Shown: one piece after another, positions 52,541-61,511 of the stretch | Numbering within the stretch: position 1 is the first letter of the stretch | How the letters are laid out: each line of letters starts with the position of its first letter | Assembly: GCF_028657195.3 (NCBI RefSeq) | Contig: NZ_JANCPR020000019.1 | Location: forward strand, 62,001 to 126,000 | Length of the DNA stretch: 64,000 nucleotides | Reading direction: 5' to 3' | Source: Streptomyces iconiensis | Lineage (GTDB): Bacteria > Actinomycetota > Actinomycetes > Streptomycetales > Streptomycetaceae | Position numbers and translations under genes: made by a program | The notes under the pieces: model-generated | Told to the model about the DNA's origin: nothing | What the model saw: the letters and a program-made list of their open reading frames with translations, nothing else | The model's database searches: none

Positions 52541-52646
52541 GCCCGGTGGAAGGAAGACCCACCCGCTCCGGAGTCAGCCGTTCGCGTCGGGTACGCAAGA
52601 AGTCGCCGAGCTCACGGCTGATCACAGGGGATGCGGTCTCCATCCT
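52541..52646 (-). pseudogene. XRE regulator fragment (right repeat)
   Basis: Encodes METASPVISRELGDFLRTRR and ERLTPERVGLPSTGRRP, matching the first ~35 residues of the intact regulator at 34359-35204, then diverges. The start and operator side are kept, but the remaining ~245 residues are absent. Confidence 0.88.
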
Positions 52647-52668
52647 GTTCCACCCGCGAACTGTGAGC

Positions 52669-52687
52669 CAGGTGCTGTCAGTACCTG
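52669..52687. promoter_or_regulatory. Palindromic operator, right copy
   Basis: The same 19-bp palindrome as at 35241-35259, CAGGTGCTGTCAGTACCTG, 50 bp before the MFS ATG. The intact XRE protein 17 kb away could still regulate this exporter in trans. Confidence 0.75.
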
Positions 52688-52736
52688 CATAAACAGGCTC
52701 CTGGTAACAGGATGAGCCCACCACCAGCATGGACTG

Positions 52737-54230
52737 ATGACCACAACACCTACCCCACCGTCCCTACGTTCTGAGAGCGACGACAAGAACGCCGGCGCCC
52801 CGGCGCCCCCATCGAGCACTCAGGCGACCACGCCCCCGACGCTGGGCACGGCCGGGCTCCTCACCACGCTGACGGCCCTGCTGCTGTCGGTGGTGAGTTT
52901 CGCCGCGGCCGGCATCGCCGTGCCCGACATCGGTGCCTCACTGCGCGCCTCAGCAGCCGAACAGTCGCTGGTGGTGTCCATATACGCCCTGGGCTTCGCT
53001 GTGCCGATGGTCATCGGTGGCCGGCTCGGAGATCTGTACGGGAGACGCAGACTCTTCCTCATCGGCATGGCGGGCTTCACCGCGTTCTCACTGCTGGCGA
53101 CCGCCGCCCCGAACATCACCGTGCTGCTGGTTGCTCGCGCGCTCATGGGTGTCTCCGCGGCGGCGATGGTCCCTCAGGTGCTGGCGACGATCACGGCGTC
53201 GACCCAGGGACGGGAACGCGCCAGGGCAGTTGCCCTGTTCGGCGCGACCGCGGGCGGTGCCACGGCCGTCGGCCAGGTCCTCGGCGGCGTACTGCTGTCT
53301 GTCCCCCTGCTTGGCGCCCCCTGGCGCATGGTCTTCGCGGTGAACGTTCTCCTGGGCGTTCTGGCGTTCATGGCCGCCCTGCGCTGGATGCCGAGCACCA
53401 GCTCGCCGGGCCACCGTTCGCTCGACCTGATCGGCACGGTACTTCTCGGATCCGCACTGCTCGCGCTGCTGCTCCCGCTGTCCCAGGGAGGGGCACTGGG
53501 CTGGCCCGCATGGTGCTGGGCGCTGCTGGTGGCGGCCCCGGTACTGTTCGCCGCGTTCTGGAGGTGGCAGCTCCGGCTGCACCGCGACGACCGTGTACCC
53601 CTTGTGCCGCCGCCCCTGTTCCGGTTGAGGTCGTACCGGCTCGGCCTGGTGATGGCGCTGATGCTCCAGTCCGCGTTCGGCGCGTTCACGTTCCTCTACG
53701 CGCTGTCCACACAGACCGGCCTCGGGTGGTCCCCGATGCGCGCGGCGCTGGTGCTGCTGCCTTTCGCCCTGTGCTTCCTCGTCGTGTCGATCTGGTCGGG
53801 AAGGCTGGCTCCCCGCTTCGGGTTCCGCCGGCTGCTGACGATCGGCGGAGTTGTCCAGGCAGTACTGCTGACAGTGACCGCGGCATGCGTCTTCTCGCAG
53901 GGTGCCGAGCTGAGCTCGTGGACACTCGGCGCTCTGCTGGTCGGCGTCGGCGTCGGCCAGGCACTCATGTTCGGGCCTTTGGTCGGCGCGATGATCACCG
54001 ACGTGCCGCCGGCTTCGGCAGGAGCGGCATCCGGGGTGCTGCAAACCACTCAGCAGGCCGCGATGGGCCTCGGCGTGGCCGTGACCGGCGGGCTTCTCGG
54101 CGCGGCGATGGCCAGCTCGTCAGCCCCAGTCGCTGAGGCTTACACGACAGCACTCGCGATCTGTCTTGTTGTCCAGGCCGCCTTCGCAGTCATCTTCGCC
54201 GCCTGTGCCCTCGCACTGCCCAAGCGCTGA
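52737..54230 (+). CDS. MFS multidrug exporter, DHA2-type (14 TM)
   Basis: 497-aa proton-driven exporter. About 14 hydrophobic helices; the loop 2-3 motif GGRLGDLYGRRRLFLIG (motif A) and antiporter-type helix 5 GATAGGATAVGQVLGGVLLS fit drug:H+ antiporters of the DHA2 group. The N-terminal ~38 residues are Thr/Pro-rich and cytoplasmic. It is downstream of the palindrome at 52669 and ends with a strong hairpin. It is the intact version of the fragment at 35309. It may export a toxic metabolite, possibly a product made in this region. Confidence 0.93.
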   Translation: MTTTPTPPSLRSESDDKNAGAPAPPSSTQATTPPTLGTAGLLTTLTALLLSVVSFAAAGIAVPDIGASLRASAAEQSLVVSIYALGFAVPMVIGGRLGDLYGRRRLFLIGMAGFTAFSLLATAAPNITVLLVARALMGVSAAAMVPQVLATITASTQGRERARAVALFGATAGGATAVGQVLGGVLLSVPLLGAPWRMVFAVNVLLGVLAFMAALRWMPSTSSPGHRSLDLIGTVLLGSALLALLLPLSQGGALGWPAWCWALLVAAPVLFAAFWRWQLRLHRDDRVPLVPPPLFRLRSYRLGLVMALMLQSAFGAFTFLYALSTQTGLGWSPMRAALVLLPFALCFLVVSIWSGRLAPRFGFRRLLTIGGVVQAVLLTVTAACVFSQGAELSSWTLGALLVGVGVGQALMFGPLVGAMITDVPPASAGAASGVLQTTQQAAMGLGVAVTGGLLGAAMASSSAPVAEAYTTALAICLVVQAAFAVIFAACALALPKR

Positions 54231-54247
54231 CACGTCAGAACGCGGAA

Positions 54248-54284
54248 TGGGCGTCCAGCGCCGTACCAGGACGCTGGACGCCCA
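54248..54284 (+). terminator. Hairpin after the MFS gene
   Basis: Perfect 13-bp stem TGGGCGTCCAGCG / CGCTGGACGCCCA, 11-nt loop, 17 nt after the MFS stop. Confidence 0.88.
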
Positions 54285-54302
54285 CCCGATGACGTAGTCA
54301 AG

Positions 54303-54503
54303 TCAAGGAACAGCGGCTGCGGTCCTGGGCTCGGCCGCCAGCCGCAGGCCGACCTCAACGAGGGTCCAGCCGAGGCGGGTACGAAGGCCCCGGCGGCGCC
54401 GGTCCGCGGAGACGAGACGGTACGCGTCGGCTTCGGCGCGGAGTTCGGCGGCGCGGGCATGGTGCAGGACGAGGTGGGTCTCGGGGTGGGTCTCCGGGTG
54501 CAT
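54303..54503 (-). CDS. Small conserved-looking protein, 66 aa
   Basis: Short protein starting MHPETHPETHLVLHHARAAE with a duplicated PETH unit, then a helical Leu/Ala/Arg-rich segment (LGWTLVEVGLRLAAE). ATG 54503 follows AAAGGGCG. Similar short Leu-rich proteins with a LVLHHARAAELRAEA-type core occur in Streptomyces. Function unknown. Confidence 0.55.
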   Translation of the reverse strand: MHPETHPETHLVLHHARAAELRAEADAYRLVSADRRRRGLRTRLGWTLVEVGLRLAAEPRTAAAVP

Positions 54504-54658
54504 CGGGCTGCGCCCTTTCAATCCGCTCCCAGGTCTTCCAGCAACCCACCCCTCGGCCGCTCTCCCCCTGCCCCTGCCGGTCAGGGTGGCGGCGCGCGCT
54601 GTCTGCCGCCTGCGGGAATTCAGGTGGCCTCAGCGAACGATCTCGGTAGGGTCGGGCA

Positions 54659-55153
54659 ATGCCCGAGCTGGAGCGGCTGCATGCCGGCCACGCACCGGCG
54701 GTCCTGGCCTTCGAGCTGGCGAACCGCACCTACTTCGCTGCGTCGGTCTCCGACCGCGGCGACGACTTCTTCGACCAGTTCACCGACCGGTACAACGCCT
54801 CGCTGGCCGAGCAGGAGGCCGGCATCTGCGCCTTCTACGTGCTTGTCGCGGAGGACGGCTCGGTGCTCGGCAGGTTCAACCTGTACGACTTGGAGGATGG
54901 CACTGCCAGACTCGGCTACCGGGTCGCGGAGCGGGCCGCCGGCCGCGGCGTGGCAACCGCGACCGTCCGGAAGCTGTGCCGGATGGCGCCCGCGACGCAC
55001 GGCCTGCGCACGCTGCGGGCGGCCACCTCCCACGACAACGCCGCGTCCCAGAAAGTCTTGACCAGGGCCCGGTTCGTCCCGGTTGGCTCTGCCGTCCCGG
55101 CCGATCTCGGCGGCAAGTCAGGCACTTGGTATCAGCGCGATCTCCAGCCGTAG
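54659..55153 (+). CDS. GNAT-family N-acetyltransferase
   Basis: 164-aa acetyl-CoA-dependent acyltransferase, close to the RimJ/RimL group. Blocks visible: AFYVLVAEDGSVLGRFNLYD (central strands), LGYRVAERAAGRGVATATVR (acetyl-CoA loop R-x-x-G-x-G/A), RAATSHDNAASQKVLTRARF (hallmark N-x-A-S-x-x-V/L). ATG 54659. The substrate may be a ribosomal protein N-terminus or a small amine. Monocistronic. Confidence 0.9.
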   Translation: MPELERLHAGHAPAVLAFELANRTYFAASVSDRGDDFFDQFTDRYNASLAEQEAGICAFYVLVAEDGSVLGRFNLYDLEDGTARLGYRVAERAAGRGVATATVRKLCRMAPATHGLRTLRAATSHDNAASQKVLTRARFVPVGSAVPADLGGKSGTWYQRDLQP

Positions 55154-55292
55154 AACTTGACCTTGCTCGTGGGTCGGCTGCTGGAAGGCTGCGGCCACCG
55201 CTGATCATCGGCGTGGGAAGACTGACGGATCTTGCGATGGCCGCCGGTCACAGCGTGGACCCTGCTCGCCGCAGGAAGCGTTCGAGGGCCTG

Positions 55293-55790
55293 ATGAGCCG
55301 GGTAGCCGGCCGGTTCGCCCGGGATGAACTCCGGTGCCGGGCACGGGAGCTGATGATGCGAATGCTGTCGGAGCTGCCACGCAAAGACTGTTGGAGCGTC
55401 GCCGAGTGGGCCGGAGAGGCCACCCCGGGTGGCATGCAGCACCCGCTCGCCCGGGCCTGATGGGATGCCCCGGACCCCACGGGATGCCGACGCCCTGCGC
55501 GATGACGTGCCCGAATACGTCCTGGAGCATCCACGCGACGAAGGTGCAGCGCTGGTGGTCGACGAGACCGGGGACGTGAAGAAGGGCACGAACACTGTCG
55601 GCGTCCAGTGCCGGCGCCAGCGCACCGGCACCCCCGGCAGGATCGGAAACGCGCAAGTCGCTGTCTCCCTCGTCCACGCGGGGCTGCGTGAACACGCAGC
55701 GATGGGCCCGGAGTTGCACATACCACACTCCCGTCTTCGCGACCCAGCCGGAGCCGGCCGCCCGCATGACCGGCCGGTTTCTCGATGCGG
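55293..55790 (+). pseudogene. IS701-family transposase, frameshifted and truncated
   Basis: The 5' part (ATG 55293) gives SRVAGRFARDELRCRARELM, followed by LPRKDCWSVAEWAGEATPGGMQHPLAR, then a stop at ~55460. The next frame continues DALRDDVPEYVLEHPRDEGA and LVVDETGDVKKGTNTVGVQ, including the catalytic DETG block, up to ~55790. This is the IS701 transposase order. The 3' half of the transposase is missing. Confidence 0.8.
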
Positions 55791-56043
55791 GGCACCGCGC
55801 CGGCTGAGTTGTCGCGGCTGTCGAGGTCTACGGCGGCAGCCCAAAGCCGTGCTCCGCAAGCTGCGCTCTGCGCTGGAAGAGCGCCAGGCCGGCTACGTAC
55901 TCCCGTCGCCTGCTCACATGAAGCCACCACCGGCGCGCGGAAGTTCCGCCGGCAAGTCCGAACCGGAGCCCTGACCAGCGGACAGCAGCCGCACGCCGTC
56001 TGGGCACAATGACCAACGAACCCGAGCAGGAAGGCCCGACACC
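55791..56043. other. Gap between IS701 remnant and DUF6461 gene
   Basis: About 250 bases with no supported gene. Confidence 0.4.
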
Positions 56044-56652
56044 GTGGACCTGGACGAGATGTTCGGCGAAGGCTGGTGCGTAGCACTCGCCTCCCGCCCG
56101 CTCGCCGAAACCCTCCGCCTCATGGGCGTCGCCAACCCCGTCCCCTGCCCCGAGGGCGTGGACCAAGCCGCACACTTCCTCCAAGAGCACCAGGGTGAAG
56201 GCGCCTTCGTCCTCGGCCGCGACATGGCCGGCGGCTGGGCCCTCACCATCGAATTCGAAAGCTGGATCGGCTTCGATGACGATGTCCTGCGCACCCTCGC
56301 CACTGACGGCCGCACCGCCATCAGCGCCTATCGCGACCCCGACACGAAGACGGCCACCATCGCCCATGACGGCGCCGTACTCGGCCGCCTCGACCTGTCC
56401 GGCGGCTACTTCGACGGCCCCTCCGGCAGCGTGGACGCCGCCCACCCCGTCGTTCGCTCCCTCACCGCGGCCGGCTTCGACGCCTCCCCCGACTGTGAAC
56501 CCACCGGCGAAGCCGCCACCGAAGAGCCCGAAGGCTGCCTCATCCTCGCCGTACGCGTCCTGACCGGCATCACCCTCACCGCAGCCGACTTCGAGGCCCC
56601 CTGGACCGGTGGCCTCTCCCGCCCCGCCCTCTCACCGGGCCAAGCCTCGTGA
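56044..56652 (+). CDS. DUF6461-family protein
   Basis: 202-aa cytosolic protein with the pattern of Streptomyces DUF6461 proteins: FGEGWCVALASRPLAETLRL at the N-terminus, GWALTIEFESWIGFDDDVLR, IAHDGAVLGRLDLSGGYFDG. No catalytic motif is known. The start codon is GTG 56044 or the nearby region. Flanked by IS remnants on both sides, it may belong to an imported block. Function unknown. Confidence 0.72.
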   Translation: MDLDEMFGEGWCVALASRPLAETLRLMGVANPVPCPEGVDQAAHFLQEHQGEGAFVLGRDMAGGWALTIEFESWIGFDDDVLRTLATDGRTAISAYRDPDTKTATIAHDGAVLGRLDLSGGYFDGPSGSVDAAHPVVRSLTAAGFDASPDCEPTGEAATEEPEGCLILAVRVLTGITLTAADFEAPWTGGLSRPALSPGQAS

Positions 56653-56980
56653 AGGCGAGGTAGGGCGCGGAGAAGACCGATGAGTTGTTGGGCCGTTCCG
56701 TTCGGATCACCGAGCGGGCCGGAGGAAGATGCCCGCAATGTGCAGTCGGCCAGGTAGATGGTCGCGGTCTTCTCGTCACGGGTGCTGATTCCGCCCGGTT
56801 CGGATCCTCGTAGGCGCCGGCCTGGGCCATGAGGGCGGTGAACACCCGTTCCCAGATGCCGCCGACAGCCCACACCCGCAGCCGGTTGCAGGCACCTCTC
56901 AGCTGCCGTACTTCTCGGGCGGGTGCGCCCGCTGCGACCGGTCCGGGACTTCCAGGCGATCGCGTCGATCGCCTCACGTC
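56653..56980 (-). mobile_element. IS5-like transposase remnant
   Basis: In one reverse frame: EVRQLRGACNRLRVWAVGGI, followed by WERVFTALMAQAGAYEDPN. This resembles the N-terminal part of IS5-type transposases in Streptomyces (WERVFTALMAQADA...). Stops and frame changes break it; no catalytic part is left. Confidence 0.65.
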
Positions 56981-57144
56981 ACGGTGGTCCCCTCACGGGC
57001 GCCCCGCATCGGTGCTCGGTAACTAATTCAGGAAATAACGGCTCGATCCGCGCCCACCGCGCGCCAGCCAACGGCACACCCGGGCCGGCGTTCTGACGAC
57101 CGGAACGAAACAGCCGAGGTCAGTGAGATCCGTCGGCTGGTTGC

Positions 57145-57672
57145 TCAGCCCTCGTCCGCCGCCGGTCCGGCCGGCCTGGGAGTGGTCTCGCTGATGACGC
57201 CGGCGAGGCGGTGCAGCTGTGCGGCGAGTACGTGCCGCTCCTGCGGAGTGAACTGCGACAGAGCCGCGTACTGGCGTGCGCGCAGCTGGGCCTGCATGAC
57301 GGCGAGGTGTTCGGCGCCTTCCTGGGTGAGGCGGATGAGGACCTGGCGCTCGTCCTGCGGTGAGCGGCGCCGGGTGACCACGTTCTTGCCCTCCAGCTGC
57401 TTGAGCATGCGGGTGGCGGTGGGCACGCTGACCTCGGCGTGAGCGGCCAGGCGGCCGACGGGCAGGCCCTCATCGCCGGCGCCCTCGGCGAGGGGGGTGA
57501 GCAGGGCCAGCTGAGCCAGGGACAGGCCGGCGGCGTACTGGCCGACGGTGGCGGCCCGCGAGCGCCGCATCGCGTAGAAGAGCCGGTCGGCGGCCTGGGC
57601 CAGATCTTCGACGCCGGGCTCCCCGGGCAGGCCAGGGGCGCTGCCGGTCTCGGATTTGCCTGCTTCTCGCAT
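57145..57672 (-). CDS. MarR-family transcriptional regulator
   Basis: 175-aa winged-helix regulator: dimer helices (DRLFYAMRRSRAATVGQYAA), recognition helix LAAHAEVSVPTATRMLKQLEG, wing RRRSPQDERQVLIRLTQEG. It is divergent from the amidohydrolase at 57731, with a palindrome between them. Start ATG 57672. A short Pro/Gly-rich tail follows. Confidence 0.93.
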   Translation of the reverse strand: MREAGKSETGSAPGLPGEPGVEDLAQAADRLFYAMRRSRAATVGQYAAGLSLAQLALLTPLAEGAGDEGLPVGRLAAHAEVSVPTATRMLKQLEGKNVVTRRRSPQDERQVLIRLTQEGAEHLAVMQAQLRARQYAALSQFTPQERHVLAAQLHRLAGVISETTPRPAGPAADEG

Positions 57673-57699
57673 GACCGTTAGCTTACTGAAGAGAAATCA

Positions 57700-57711
57700 T
57701 TAGCAAGCTAA
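57700..57711. promoter_or_regulatory. MarR operator candidate
   Basis: TTAGC-AA-GCTAA between the divergent MarR and amidohydrolase starts, in a locally AT-rich stretch (57680-57720). Related GTTAGCTTA lies at 57677 and may be a second half-site. Confidence 0.6.
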
Positions 57712-57730
57712 CTGTTAGAGAGCAAGGTAA

Positions 57731-58675
57731 ATGTCCTTTCCCGCTCGCATCGACGTCCACCAGCACATCGTTCCGCCGGTCTGGGGCGAGACCCTCGCCG
57801 CGCAGGGCCTCGACTCCGGCGGCTGGGCCGTCCCGGACTGGAGCCCGAAGAGCGCGATCGCGATGATGGACCAGCAGGGCATCGCCACCGGCGTCCTGTC
57901 CGTCACCGCTCCAGGCGTCCACCTCGGCGACGACGCGCAGGCCCGGGATCTCGCGCGTGCGGTGAACGAGTACGGCGCCGAGGTCGTCAAGGACACCCCG
58001 GACCGCTTCGGCCACTTCGCCAGCATCCCGCTGCCCGACGTCGACGCCGCCGTGGCGGAGGCCGTCCACGCGCTGGACAACCTGCACGCCGACGGCGTCG
58101 TACTGATGTCCAACGCCCGTGGCCGCTATCTCGGCGACCCGGACTTCGAGCCGCTGTGGGCCGAACTCGACCGCCGGGGCGCAAACGTCTTCGTCCACCC
58201 TGCCCAGCCCCCGATGGACCTGCTCCCTGGCACCCCCGCGCCGCTCGCCGACTACGTCTTCGACACCACACGCAGCGCCCTCAACCTGGTGCTGAACGGC
58301 GTTATGAACCGCTGGCCGAACGTGCGGGTGATCCTCTCTCACGGCGGCGGCTTCCTCCCCTACGCCGCGTATCGCTTCACCGGCCTGACCTCCACCGTCG
58401 TCGACCGCGAGCGCAAGGCCGAGGACATCCTGCGCGACCTGAAGCGGTTTTACTTCGACACCGCCCTGTCCGCCAGCCCCAGCGCCCTACCCGCTCTGCT
58501 CGCCTTCGCCGCACCAGGCCACGTCCTCTACGGCAGCGACTGGCCCTTCGCTCCGCAGGAGGCCGGCAGCTACTACGACCACTTCCTCGACACCTACCCG
58601 GACTTCACCTCCGGCCAGGCAGAAGCCATCGACCGCAAGAGCGCCGAGACCCTCTTCCCCCGCCTCGCCCACTGA
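57731..58675 (+). CDS. Amidohydrolase, ACMSD-like
   Basis: 314-aa metal-dependent hydrolase/decarboxylase of the ACMSD-type amidohydrolase group. Evidence: RIDVHQHIVPPVWGETLA (HxH), GRYLGDPDFEPLWAELDRRG, VFVHPAQPP (His), VRVILSHGGGFLPY (His), LYGSDWPFAPQE (Asp). These are the ligands of ACMSD-like enzymes that decarboxylate or hydrolyse ring-derived acids. ATG 57731 follows an AAGG-type site. The divergent MarR regulator probably represses it. No other pathway gene is adjacent. Confidence 0.9.
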   Translation: MSFPARIDVHQHIVPPVWGETLAAQGLDSGGWAVPDWSPKSAIAMMDQQGIATGVLSVTAPGVHLGDDAQARDLARAVNEYGAEVVKDTPDRFGHFASIPLPDVDAAVAEAVHALDNLHADGVVLMSNARGRYLGDPDFEPLWAELDRRGANVFVHPAQPPMDLLPGTPAPLADYVFDTTRSALNLVLNGVMNRWPNVRVILSHGGGFLPYAAYRFTGLTSTVVDRERKAEDILRDLKRFYFDTALSASPSALPALLAFAAPGHVLYGSDWPFAPQEAGSYYDHFLDTYPDFTSGQAEAIDRKSAETLFPRLAH

Positions 58676-58768
58676 CCCCACGGACAGGCACCGCGAAACC
58701 GCTACGGGTCGGGCAACGCCTTGAGCCGGGTCGGACGGTGATCGAGTTTCCCGGTCGCCGAGCCGCGC

Positions 58769-59940
58769 TCACCGATGAGCGGCAAGCACTGCCGCGAGGC
58801 CCTCTCGCAGGTCTTTGACGAAATACCCGGGAACCTCCAGCGACGGGAAATGACCCCCGCTTTCGGGTGTCCGCCATCGGACGATCTGTCGGTACCGCTC
58901 CTGCGCCCAGGGGCGCGGGCACTTCTCGACGTCGCGCGGATACATGGTGAGTGCCGACGGGACGTCGACCCGGAGTTCGGGGTCCAGCGAGTTGTGGCTT
59001 TCGTAGTAGATACGGGCCGCCGATGCGCCGGTCCGCGTCAGCCAATACAGGGTGACGTCGTCGAGAACGCGGTCTCTGGAAATCGTCTCGAACGGGCTGT
59101 CGTTGGTATCCGACCACTCGGCGAACTTGTCAAGGACCCAGGCAAGAAGCCCGACCGGTGAGTCGACGAGCGAGTAGCCGATGGTCTGCGGCCGGGTCGC
59201 CTGCTGCTTCGCGTACGCCGCGCGGTGGCGCCAGAAATCGCGGGTTTCCTCGGTCCACTTGCGCTCGACCGCCGTCAGCCCGTCCGTTGTCAACCCGGGC
59301 GGTCCCTCCGCGAACGTTGTGTGGATGCCGAGAACGTGCGCCGGGAATCTGCCGCCGAGCAGCGTGGTGATATTGCCTCCCCAATCGCCGCCGTGGGCTG
59401 CGAACGTGCTGTAGCCGAGCCTTTCCATCAGCTCCACCCATGCAGCCGCGATCTTTTCGGTTCCCCATCCGGTGGTGGCCGGCTTGTCGCTGTAGCCGAA
59501 GCCGGGCAACGACGGGACCACGACGTGGAACGCCGGCGCGTCTGCTTCTTTCGGGTCCGCCAGTTCGTCCACCACATCGACGAACCGGGCGATGCTGTCC
59601 GGCCAACCGTGCGTCAAGAGCAGAGGGGTGGCGTCCGGGCGCGCGGATCGGCGGTGCAGGAAGTGGATTCCCAGATCATCAATGGTCGTGCGGAACTGGC
59701 CGATCTGGTTGAGCCGGTCTTCGAACGTCCGCCAGTTGTACCCGGTGCGCCAGTAGTTCACGACCTCGACGAGGTCGGCGAGCGGAACCCCTGTTCCCAT
59801 CGGCGAGGACCGGGCTCGGCGCCACAGACCGTCTCGGCCTCCGGCAGCCGCGCCGCGGCCAGTCGCGCGCGCAGATCGTCGAGGTCGGCGTCGGTCGCGT
59901 GGGCTTCAAATGCTTGCACGTCGCTGGTGAGACGGGGCAT
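58769..59940 (-). pseudogene. Epoxide hydrolase, frameshifted near the N-terminus
   Basis: The reverse strand codes for an EphN-type alpha/beta-hydrolase. An N-terminal piece (ATG 59940; DLDDLRARLAAARLPEAETV) should continue into QGVPLADLVEVVNYWRTGYNW, but the frame breaks at a G run (~59788), where one base appears to be missing. Downstream is intact: LTHGWPDS (oxyanion HGWP), AHGGDWGG (nucleophile Asp), YWLTRTGASAARIYYE (Tyr), GGHFPSLEVP (His). It would be ~390 aa if corrected. Either a pseudogene or a one-base error. Confidence 0.8.
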
Positions 59941-59961
59941 GAGACCTCCTGGCCATCGTGG

Positions 59962-60020
59962 AACCGGCTAAGGCGGTTCTAGCAGTTCTCCGAGCCGCGC
60001 CGCAACCGGCTAAGGTGGTT
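59962..60020. promoter_or_regulatory. Duplicated operator in CGNR/epoxide hydrolase divergon
   Basis: AACCGGCTAAGGCGGTT at 59962-59978 and AACCGGCTAAGGTGGTT at 60004-60020, 42 bp apart (four helical turns), arms AACC/GGTT. The second ends 2 bp before the CGNR ATG and overlaps its ribosome region. Confidence 0.75.
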
Positions 60021-60022
60021 CC

Positions 60023-60598
60023 ATGCGTACTGGTTTCCCTGACTTCCGCCTCGGCAGCGTGCTGGCGACCAGCTTCACGGGGACTCTGTCGGAGCGTCAT
60101 GGCGAGGCCGTGGAGCGCATTCCCACGCCGCACCGGCTCATCGACTGGCTGGCGGTGAACGGCCTTGCGGTGGACTCCTGCACCGGCGCCCAGCTCGACC
60201 TCGCCCGGGAACTGAGGGAGTCGATCCACGCCGCCGCGACAGCGGCGGCGGTCCAGGTCGCTCTCCCTGCGCCCGCTGTGCAAGTCATCAACGACTGCAG
60301 CGTCCAGGGCCGGGCCGCGGCGATCCTGACGCCCGAAGGTGAACGGCGATGGCGCCTCAGCTCGGCTTCCCGCGTGGAAGACGCCCTCGGCGTGATCGCC
60401 GCCGACGCGATCAGCATCATCGCTGGGGAGCGGGACGGGAAATTGGCCCTGTGCGTCTCACCAACCTGCCAAGCGGCCTTCTTCGACACCAGCCAAAGCC
60501 GCACCCGCAAATGGTGTGACATGAATACGTGCGGGAATCGCCAGAAGAAAGCGCGCTTCAATGCCAACCAGCGCAAAAACCCCCGACCGGCGAAGTGA
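60023..60598 (+). CDS. CGNR zinc-finger (ABATE-domain) transcription factor
   Basis: 191-aa predicted regulator. N-terminal ABATE-like ligand domain (DWLAVNGLAVDSCTGAQLDL region and IHAAATAAAV). The C-terminal zinc finger has CVSPTCQAAFFDTSQSRTRK followed by WCDMNTCGNRQKKARF: four Cys plus the CGNR motif and basic tail. Start ATG 60023. It is divergent from the epoxide hydrolase gene and overlaps a duplicated palindrome-like site, so it probably controls it. Confidence 0.88.
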   Translation: MRTGFPDFRLGSVLATSFTGTLSERHGEAVERIPTPHRLIDWLAVNGLAVDSCTGAQLDLARELRESIHAAATAAAVQVALPAPAVQVINDCSVQGRAAAILTPEGERRWRLSSASRVEDALGVIAADAISIIAGERDGKLALCVSPTCQAAFFDTSQSRTRKWCDMNTCGNRQKKARFNANQRKNPRPAK

Positions 60599-60790
60599 CC
60601 GTTACCCCGGTACATCCGCGCGGGCCCCGCGTCCGCGACTCATCCGCAGCGTTGGACGCACACCCCAACGGCACCGCTGAGAACGTCCGCCGCCCTCGGT
60701 CAGCGTCCTCGAAAGCCGGGCAACGCCTTGAGCCGGATCAAGCGGTGGTCAGGACTTGCCGGATCAGGCGGTAGTCAGGACTTGCGGTGG

Positions 60791-61333
60791 TCAGAGCTTG
60801 CGGTGGACCGAGACCGCGTAGGCGCCGTCGGTGTAGGGCTCGCGGGACCATGTCGCGTACCGCGCCTCACGTACGAGGCCCGCCGCCGCGCAGTGCGCGT
60901 CGTAGTCGTCCGCTGTGTACCCGCGGTCCACGGAGAAGCCCGCCACCAGGCGGCCTTCCGGCCGTACATGCGCCGCTACTCCGGCGACCAGGGCAGGTTC
61001 CGTCCCTGGCGGGGTGAACAGCGGGACGTTGCCCGCCATCACCACCACATCGAAGGACGTGCCGAGGTCGAGACCGGCCAGGTCGCTCAAGTGCCAGGGG
61101 ATGTCGGGCGCGAGGCGCCGGGCGGTGGCCAGCATCGACGCGTCGAGGTCCACGCCCACCACGTCGATCCCGTGCCGCGCCAGCTCGATCGCCACCCTGC
61201 CCGTACCGCACCCCGCGTCCAGGACGCTGGACGGCCCCAGGGAACGCACCAGTTCGGCCTCGCCGTGCACGTCCCCGCCCTCGGTCGCGATGCGGTCGAA
61301 CCGGGCCTGGTACTCCTCGCCATTCCATGCCAT
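60791..61333 (-). CDS. Class I SAM-dependent methyltransferase
   Basis: 180-aa methyltransferase: motif I VLDAGCGTGRVAIELARHG, motif II VVGVDLDASMLATARRLA, IPWHLSDLAGLDLGTSFDVV. It is small, with the substrate-binding cap reduced. ATG 61333 follows CAGGG. Stand-alone gene. The substrate cannot be predicted. Confidence 0.85.
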   Translation of the reverse strand: MAWNGEEYQARFDRIATEGGDVHGEAELVRSLGPSSVLDAGCGTGRVAIELARHGIDVVGVDLDASMLATARRLAPDIPWHLSDLAGLDLGTSFDVVVMAGNVPLFTPPGTEPALVAGVAAHVRPEGRLVAGFSVDRGYTADDYDAHCAAAGLVREARYATWSREPYTDGAYAVSVHRKL

Positions 61334-61511
61334 ACCGGCACCCTGGCACATCCACCCGCACCGGCCGCAGCTCGCCCCCCGCCTGTTCACCGGCCATGAC
61401 CGGGGGCAGCGACATCCGGGTGCCGCTCGCCCGATGCTGCTCATCCGGTGCCGCCCTGCGCGCGGACGGTCGCGTGCGGCTGGGCCGCCGCTTTCAGGGG
61501 CGGTCAGCGGG

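Larger units (their letters stand above)
52541..53155. repeat. Right copy of the duplicated divergon
   Basis: Direct-repeat partner of 35102-35445; includes the ~270 bp deleted from the left copy. It begins within the XRE coding sequence and ends within the MFS gene. Confidence 0.85.
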
